From contig JAQGOP010000039.1 of assembly GCA_028293545.1 (NCBI GenBank), positions 1 through 52,481 of the forward strand: a DNA stretch of 52,481 bases, read 5' to 3'. The notes below the pieces were generated by a model. It made no database searches. It worked only from the letters and a program-made list of their open reading frames with translations, and had not been told where the DNA came from. Below are positions 47,948 to 52,481 of this stretch, in pieces. The DNA comes from Verrucomicrobiota bacterium (lineage in GTDB: Bacteria > Verrucomicrobiota > Verrucomicrobiia > Opitutales > Opitutaceae). How positions within the stretch are numbered: position 1 is the first letter of the stretch; every line of letters begins with the position of its first letter. Position numbers and translations under genes: made by a program.

Positions 47948-49270
47948 TCAGGGGTTCGCAGCCAGCACCACGCCGCGGCATTCGCCGAGGCCGATGCGGC
48001 GTGCGCCCGGGCGTTCGGCATAACCGCGAAGAATGATCTCGTCGCCGTCCTGGAGGAATCCGCGCGGCTCGCCGTTTGGAAGTGCGAAGGGCTCGGCGCC
48101 GCGCATCGTCAGCTCGAGCAGGCAACCGCGGGAAGTTTTTTCGGGACCCGACACCGTGCCGCTGCCGATCAAGTCGCCCGGCAGCAGGTTGCAGCCGTTG
48201 CTGGCGTGGTGCGTGAGCAATTGCGCGAGCGTCCAATACATCGACGAAAAATTTCCGCGCGACAGGCGCGCGGCCATTTCCCCGGCGGCGCGCATCTTTG
48301 GGGTGATGATCCAGGCTTCGAGCGTGAGATCAAAGCCGCCGATCATTTGATCGCGCGCATGGCTGAGATAGGGCAGCGGCGACGGATCGCCCGGGTCACG
48401 CGCAAACGCCGGCACGCGAAACGGCGCGAGAGCTTCCAGGCTGACGACCCAAGGCGAAAGGGAGGTGGCAAAGTTTTTCGCGAGGAACGGGCCGAGGGGT
48501 TGGTATTCCCACGCCTGGAGATCGCGCGCGGACCAATCGTTGAGCAGGCTGACGCCGAAAATGTGTCCCTCGGCCTCGCCGATCGGAATGGCCGCACCCT
48601 GCGCATTGCCGGGGCCGACGTAGGACGCGAGCTCGACTTCGTAATCGAGATTTTGTGACACCGTGAAGGTGGGCGCCGCCGCCTCGGCGGTCTTGGTTTG
48701 GCCGTGTGGGCGACGAATCGGCGTGCCGCTCACCACCAGCGAGGAGCTCCGGCCATGATAGCCGATGGGCACCCATTTATAATTGGGCAGCAGCGGATTT
48801 TCCGGACGAAACATTTTGCCGACTTGGGTGGCGTGAAAAACCGAGGCGTAGAAGTCCGTGTAATCGCCGACGCGCGCCGGCAACATCATCGTCGCTGATT
48901 CCATCGGAACAAAGCACGCCGAGACCGCGGTCTGCCGGCTGGCGGCGGCGCACGTATCGGCGCCGAGCAACTCGCTCAATCGCGTCCGCAAGCCCGACCA
49001 CGCGACGGGTCCCAATCCCATCAGCGAATTCAGCGTGGGTTCCGCGCAGGCCGCCTTGGCCGAGTCGGGGAGAAAACCCGCGGCGGCGAGCGCGGCGAGG
49101 TCGACAACCTGGTCGCCGATCGCGACGCCGATGTGCGGCGCGTCGCGGCCGGAGCGGCGGAAAATTCCCAGCGGAAGATTCTGCAGGGGAAAATCGTTGC
49201 TCGGGTGGTTGGCGCTCTCGACCCAGCTGCGACGCTGCGGGTCGTGGGTCGCGTTCAAGGGAGCGGTCAT
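47948..49270 (-). CDS. fahA: Fumarylacetoacetase
   Basis: This 440-residue enzyme of tyrosine/phenylalanine catabolism cleaves fumarylacetoacetate to fumarate and acetoacetate. It has the N-terminal SH3-like domain followed by the FAH core. Catalytic and metal-binding blocks are DYTDFYASVFHATQVG (catalytic His, metal Asp), PIGYHGRSSSLVVSG, LDYEVELASYVG (metal Glu pair) and LLNDWSARDLQAWEYQPLGPFLAKNF. The length is normal for the full-size enzyme. No other tyrosine-catabolic genes lie in the window. It is divergent from the LytS-type kinase gene with about 134 bp between starts. Confidence 0.95.
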   Translation of the reverse strand: MTAPLNATHDPQRRSWVESANHPSNDFPLQNLPLGIFRRSGRDAPHIGVAIGDQVVDLAALAAAGFLPDSAKAACAEPTLNSLMGLGPVAWSGLRTRLSELLGADTCAAASRQTAVSACFVPMESATMMLPARVGDYTDFYASVFHATQVGKMFRPENPLLPNYKWVPIGYHGRSSSLVVSGTPIRRPHGQTKTAEAAAPTFTVSQNLDYEVELASYVGPGNAQGAAIPIGEAEGHIFGVSLLNDWSARDLQAWEYQPLGPFLAKNFATSLSPWVVSLEALAPFRVPAFARDPGDPSPLPYLSHARDQMIGGFDLTLEAWIITPKMRAAGEMAARLSRGNFSSMYWTLAQLLTHHASNGCNLLPGDLIGSGTVSGPEKTSRGCLLELTMRGAEPFALPNGEPRGFLQDGDEIILRGYAERPGARRIGLGECRGVVLAANP

Positions 49271-49404
49271 CGGCGGAGGCTGTGACGGCGGACGAAAACC
49301 GTCAGGCCTTTTCTTGGCCTCACTATGTCGCCGAGGCGGCAGCGTTTAAGAGATTGCTTGGTGGCGGTGGCGGTTTGATAAGTCCGCATTCCTGCACGCC
49401 GCCC

Positions 49405-50589
49405 ATGACTGTGTCCCGGATTTTTGCCATCGAGCCTTTGTCGCGCGAAGAGCGCGTGGTTCTGAGGGTGCAGATCATGGTGTTCGTGGCGGTGAGCCTG
49501 CTCCTGAGCTTGGGCTATTACGAACAGCGGGTGTTGCGGACGATGGCCGAGCGCGAACACGTGGAGCTGCTGGTGCGGGGTTGGGATGGTTTTGCGTGGG
49601 TGGTGTGGCTGCTCGCGGCCCCGGCGATGTTGCTGCTCATCCGCCGATTCCCGATCCAGCGCGGACAGATTGGCCGCAATCTGATCGGCCTGATCATCGG
49701 CAGTTTCGTGATCTATGCGTTCGTGACCAACGCCCGGTTTTTCCTTCGGGTGCTGCCGAACGTCTGGCTGCCCGACAGGTTGGATGCGCCGGTCGATTGG
49801 TCCCACTACATCATCTCGATGCTCTTCCTGCTGCCGATGGACTTCATGACTTACTGCGGGTTTTTCTCCGCGTCGTTCGCGATCAATTATTATTTCAAAT
49901 ACCGCCATCGCGTCGAGGAAACCCTCCAGCTCCAGGTGAGGACGGCGGAGCTGCAGTCGGAACTGGCGCGCGCCGAACTGACGGCGCTGCGTGGACAGCT
50001 TCATCCCCATTTTCTCTTCAACAGCTTCAACGCGGTCGCTTCGCTCGTGCGCCAGAAAAGAAATGAAGCCGCGGTCGAGGTCATCGCCCAGCTCAGCGCG
50101 CTGCTGCGGTTGGCGATGGAGCGGACGGGCCAGCAGGAGCTGTCGCTCGACGACGAAGTGGATTTCGTCCGCCGGTACCTCGAGATCGAACGCGTGCGTT
50201 TTGGGGAAAAGCTGCGCCTGGATTTTGCGCTGGATCCAGCCGCGCTGGGCGCTTCGGTCCCGAACCTGCTGCTCCAGCCATTGGTGGAAAACGCGATCAA
50301 GCACGGGATCTCGATGCGCACGCGTCCCGGCACGGTGCGACTGGTGGCGACGTGTGTCGGCTCGCGCTTGAAACTCGAGATCGCGAACGACGGGCCCGAC
50401 CAGGGTTCGGGCCAAGGCGAACCGTTGGAGTCGCGCAAAGGGATCGGGTTGGCCAACACGCATGCGCGATTGGAGAAAATCTACGGCAAGGACTACACTT
50501 TCGAACTGATGGCCTGTCCGGAGGGCGGAACGCTGGTGCGCCTTGATTTGCCGCTGCGGCTGGGTCAGTCGTTCAAAACTGTGGTATGA
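49405..50589 (+). CDS. LytS/YehU-type sensor histidine kinase
   Basis: This 394-residue kinase has four N-terminal membrane helices (about 18-175) without a large sensor domain, then the His_kinase domain with the phosphoacceptor motif QLHPHFLFNSFNAVASLV and the following ELSLDDEVDFVRRYLEIE block. The ATPase part has LLLQPLVENAIKHGI (N-box) and KGIGLANTHARLEKIYG (G-box). ATG 49405 is chosen because earlier in-frame codons lie antisense to fahA. It overlaps the next gene by 4 bp (ATGA), so the two are translationally coupled as one two-component system. Confidence 0.94.
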   Translation: MTVSRIFAIEPLSREERVVLRVQIMVFVAVSLLLSLGYYEQRVLRTMAEREHVELLVRGWDGFAWVVWLLAAPAMLLLIRRFPIQRGQIGRNLIGLIIGSFVIYAFVTNARFFLRVLPNVWLPDRLDAPVDWSHYIISMLFLLPMDFMTYCGFFSASFAINYYFKYRHRVEETLQLQVRTAELQSELARAELTALRGQLHPHFLFNSFNAVASLVRQKRNEAAVEVIAQLSALLRLAMERTGQQELSLDDEVDFVRRYLEIERVRFGEKLRLDFALDPAALGASVPNLLLQPLVENAIKHGISMRTRPGTVRLVATCVGSRLKLEIANDGPDQGSGQGEPLESRKGIGLANTHARLEKIYGKDYTFELMACPEGGTLVRLDLPLRLGQSFKTVV

Positions 50590-51428
50590 AAAAAATCCGG
50601 ACACTGATCGTCGACGATGAACCGCTCGCGCGCGAGGGACTGGAGACGCAGCTGCGGGCGGATCCGGAAATTTCGATCGTGGGGCAATGCGGCGATGGCC
50701 AGGCGGCGCTCGACGCGATCAGGACGCTGCGACCTGACCTGGTTTTCCTGGATATCCAGATGCCGAAGCGCGACGGTTTCGCGGTGCTGGCTGAATTGAA
50801 GCCGGCGGAGCGACCGGTAATCGTGTTCGCGACGGCTTACGACCAGCATGCGATCCGCGCGTTTGAAGTGTGCGCGATCGACTACCTGCTCAAGCCCTAC
50901 AGCGATTCCCGTTTCGCCGCCGCGCTCACGAAGGCGAAACACGAGATCCACCAGGCTCACTCCTCGACGCTCACCCAGAAAGTGGAAGAACTGCTCGAGC
51001 GCGTGCGCGCCATGGACGCCGCACGAGTTGAAACGCCTCCGCCGCCGGAGCAGGCCCCAGCGACCACGACCGCACCGGCCGCCGATTACACGGATCGAAT
51101 CATTTTAAAGGCGGACGGAGCGCTGCACTTCATCAAGACCCGGGACGTGATCTGGATCGAAGCCCAAGGCGACTTCGTACGGGTGCAGTCCAACGGTAAA
51201 ACCCAGCTCGTGCGCGAGACGCTCCAGAGCATGGAACAGAAACTCGATGGCACGAAGTTCCTGCGGATTCATCGGTCGTACCTCGTGAATTTGGAACACG
51301 TGAGAAAGGTCGAACTGGCACTTTATGGCGACTACGTGGTGTTTGTAAGCGACGGGTCTAAGCTCCGCATGAGTCGAAACTATCGCACCAAGCTGAAGGC
51401 ATTGGTGAACCGCACCGCCTCGGATTAG
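50586..51428 (+). CDS. LytTR-family response regulator
   Basis: This 280-residue regulator has a receiver domain (residues 1-120: acidic pair D10/D11, phosphorylation site D56 in VFLDIQMP, T83 area FATAYDQ, K103 in LLKPYSD), a linker rich in Pro/Ala and Glu (130-165), and a LytTR DNA-binding domain (about 170-275; VIWIEAQGDFVRVQSNG, FLRIHRSYLVNLEHV, LRMSRNYRTKLKAL). It is the partner of the coupled LytS-type kinase. A TonB receptor gene follows 278 bp downstream and could be its target. Confidence 0.95.
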   Translation: MKKIRTLIVDDEPLAREGLETQLRADPEISIVGQCGDGQAALDAIRTLRPDLVFLDIQMPKRDGFAVLAELKPAERPVIVFATAYDQHAIRAFEVCAIDYLLKPYSDSRFAAALTKAKHEIHQAHSSTLTQKVEELLERVRAMDAARVETPPPPEQAPATTTAPAADYTDRIILKADGALHFIKTRDVIWIEAQGDFVRVQSNGKTQLVRETLQSMEQKLDGTKFLRIHRSYLVNLEHVRKVELALYGDYVVFVSDGSKLRMSRNYRTKLKALVNRTASD

Positions 51429-51706
51429 TCGTTATCTCATAGGTGGGCTCGAGAAATACCGATGATCTCGGAGTTGTGAATTTTGTGTAACGGGCATTTT
51501 TGTGCCGTGCGCTTCGACGTGGAATTATAGCGTCTCGGGAAGCGTGGAAATCGTCCGGTCGATATGACATTGATGACATTCCGATGGCGCGGATAGGTAG
51601 CGGCAAAACACACCTACGTGTTTGACACGCAATACCGTCAGGCCGGCTTTTTGATTCGTAACTACGGCGGCCGGCCTGAGGACAACAAGCAACTACAACA
51701 CACCAT
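51429..51706. other. 278-bp leader/intergenic region before TonB receptor
   Basis: No gene is supported. It contains the hairpin at 51638-51679, two AACTAC sequences in direct orientation (51660-51665 and 51691-51696, 31 bp apart), and a short tandem TGACATTGATGACAT near 51564. The downstream LytTR regulator could bind here, but the typical LytTR direct repeat is not evident. Confidence 0.4.
51638..51679. promoter_or_regulatory. 10-bp inverted repeat upstream of TonB receptor
   Basis: TCAGGCCGGC (51638-51647) and GCCGGCCTGA (51670-51679) are perfect inverted repeats with a 22-base loop, 27 bp before the ATG of the TonB receptor gene. This could be an attenuator, a leader hairpin or an operator. 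A TTGACA sequence at 51622-51627 lies just upstream, but I see no good -10 at the right spacing. Confidence 0.45.
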
Positions 51707-52481
51707 ATGAACATCCGCACGCGGAAGTTTATCGGGTCGCGCCTGCTCTTTTCCGGAGCAGCCGCCGGCCTTCTCGCGGTGACTGGCCTCAACGCCCAGA
51801 CACCTGCCACGACCACGATTCCTGACGATAAGGAAAAAGTGGAAAAGCTGGAAAAGTACGTCGTCACCGGTTCTTACATTCCCCAGGGAGAAACGGCGTT
51901 CACCGCCGGCGTTTCCCCGGTGGTAAGGATCGACCGCAAGGCGATCGACGAGTCCGGCTTGACCAGCACGTCGGACCTTCTCCAGAAGCTCTCGATCTCG
52001 AACGGCGGCTCCGTTCCCGTTTCCAACAACGCCACGGGTTTCACGCCGGCAGCGACGTCGATCTCGCTCCGCGGCCTCGGTGCTGAAGCGACCCTCGTGC
52101 TCATCAACGGCCGTCGAGTCGCCAATTACCCGGTGGGTAACGGCGGCACCACCGCGTTCGTCGACTTGAACTCCATCCCGCTCTCCGCGGTGGATTCGGT
52201 TGAGGTTCTGAAGGACGGCGCGTCCGCCATCTATGGCGCCGATGCCGTCGCCGGTGTCGTCAACATCAAGATGCGCCGCGCCATGGACGGCACGGAAGTC
52301 ATGGCCACTTACGGTAACACGACCGAGAAGGACTCGAGCGAAGTCACGGCCGCGATCATCACGGGCGCCTCGACCGACAAGGCCAGTGCCTTGGTGGGGT
52401 TCAACTACTTCAAGAAAAACGCGATCTTCAACAAGGACCGCGATTACTCGGCGGTCCCGCCGTTCTTGAGCTCGAACTCCA
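51707..52481 (+). CDS. TonB-dependent receptor, N-terminal part (runs off window)
   Basis: The frame opens at ATG 51707 (MNIRTRKFIGSRLLFSG) and is open to the last base, giving 258 residues. It has a signal peptide (AGLLAVTGLNAQ), a short linker with a coiled charged stretch (DDKEKVEKLEKYVV), a TonB-box-like VVTGSYIP, and the plug domain: ISLRGLGAEATLVLINGRRVA, VDSVEVLKDGASAIYGADAVAGVVNI and KMRRAMDGTEV. The beginning of the barrel (ALVGFNYFKKNAIFNKD) follows. It is a second receptor of the same broad type as that at 28.8 kb. It lies downstream of the LytS/LytTR genes. No strong Shine-Dalgarno is visible. Confidence 0.93.
   Translation, partial: MNIRTRKFIGSRLLFSGAAAGLLAVTGLNAQTPATTTIPDDKEKVEKLEKYVVTGSYIPQGETAFTAGVSPVVRIDRKAIDESGLTSTSDLLQKLSISNGGSVPVSNNATGFTPAATSISLRGLGAEATLVLINGRRVANYPVGNGGTTAFVDLNSIPLSAVDSVEVLKDGASAIYGADAVAGVVNIKMRRAMDGTEVMATYGNTTEKDSSEVTAAIITGASTDKASALVGFNYFKKNAIFNKDRDYSAVPPFLSSNS

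Noticed and set aside
51622..51650. TTGACA promoter for the TonB receptor
   Set aside because: The -35 hexamer is perfect, but nothing like TATAAT lies 16-18 bp downstream, where the hairpin arm falls; kept only as a remark.

Overview
The window looks like a chromosomal segment of a high-GC member of the Verrucomicrobiota, most likely Opitutaceae-like. The evidence is indirect: two TonB-dependent receptors of the large carboxypeptidase-less type, a GTP-dependent PEP carboxykinase, a fused PutA, an ADOP-type duplicated permease, a GYF_2/polyproline membrane pair, many secreted proteins of unknown function, and intergenic DNA packed with short palindromic repeats. I found no rRNA, tRNA, CRISPR array or phage genes.

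Layout. 1-2.2 kb: the 3' end of an RHS-repeat gene, cut off by a REP-associated tyrosine transposase (RAYT) that lies between its own inverted repeats, then two small lipoproteins. 2.4-14 kb, mostly minus strand: a secreted protein, an MsbA-like ABC exporter, a Gfo/Idh/MocA oxidoreductase, a sodium/solute symporter with an extracytoplasmic N-terminal domain, then a two-gene unit (PhyH-type dioxygenase plus a double ferritin-like protein) divergent from an AraC regulator, then a large putative glycosidase. 14.3-18.3 kb: a proline-rich membrane protein preceded in the same transcription unit by a GYF_2-domain multi-pass membrane protein. 18.6-22.6 kb, plus strand: alcohol dehydrogenase, SDR, 2-hydroxyacid dehydrogenase and amidohydrolase, resembling an oxidative sugar/sugar-acid pathway. 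22.7-28.7 kb: a small membrane protein, a large heparinase II/III-like lyase, a DUF3299 protein, a double-ACT protein and a CDF metal transporter. 28.8-34.7 kb: a TonB receptor, an orphan duplicated permease and a 54-residue membrane protein. 34.7-42.3 kb: a YCII-like protein, pckG, two paralogous secreted proteins and putA. 42.6-45.5 kb: an ECF sigma factor, a probable anti-sigma membrane protein and a bactofilin-like/RDD membrane protein. 45.5-49.3 kb: purE, purK, a SnoaL/DUF4440-like protein and fumarylacetoacetase. 49.4-52.5 kb: a LytS/LytTR two-component system, then the start of a second TonB receptor.

The genes suggest scavenging of polysaccharide and sugar acids (TonB receptors, lyase, glycosidase, symporter, dehydrogenases), amino-acid catabolism feeding gluconeogenesis (PutA, fumarylacetoacetase, PEP carboxykinase) and purine synthesis.

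The most striking non-coding signal is a set of interspersed palindromic repeats: nine copies of one REP-like sequence, three of which supply the stop codon of a gene; nested composite elements in which REPs enclose a second inverted-repeat family; and several other dyads, one of which exactly fills the gap between two convergent stop codons. The most interesting possible protein system is the GYF_2 membrane protein encoded beside a polyproline membrane protein. The double ferritin/PhyH/AraC unit is a second candidate.
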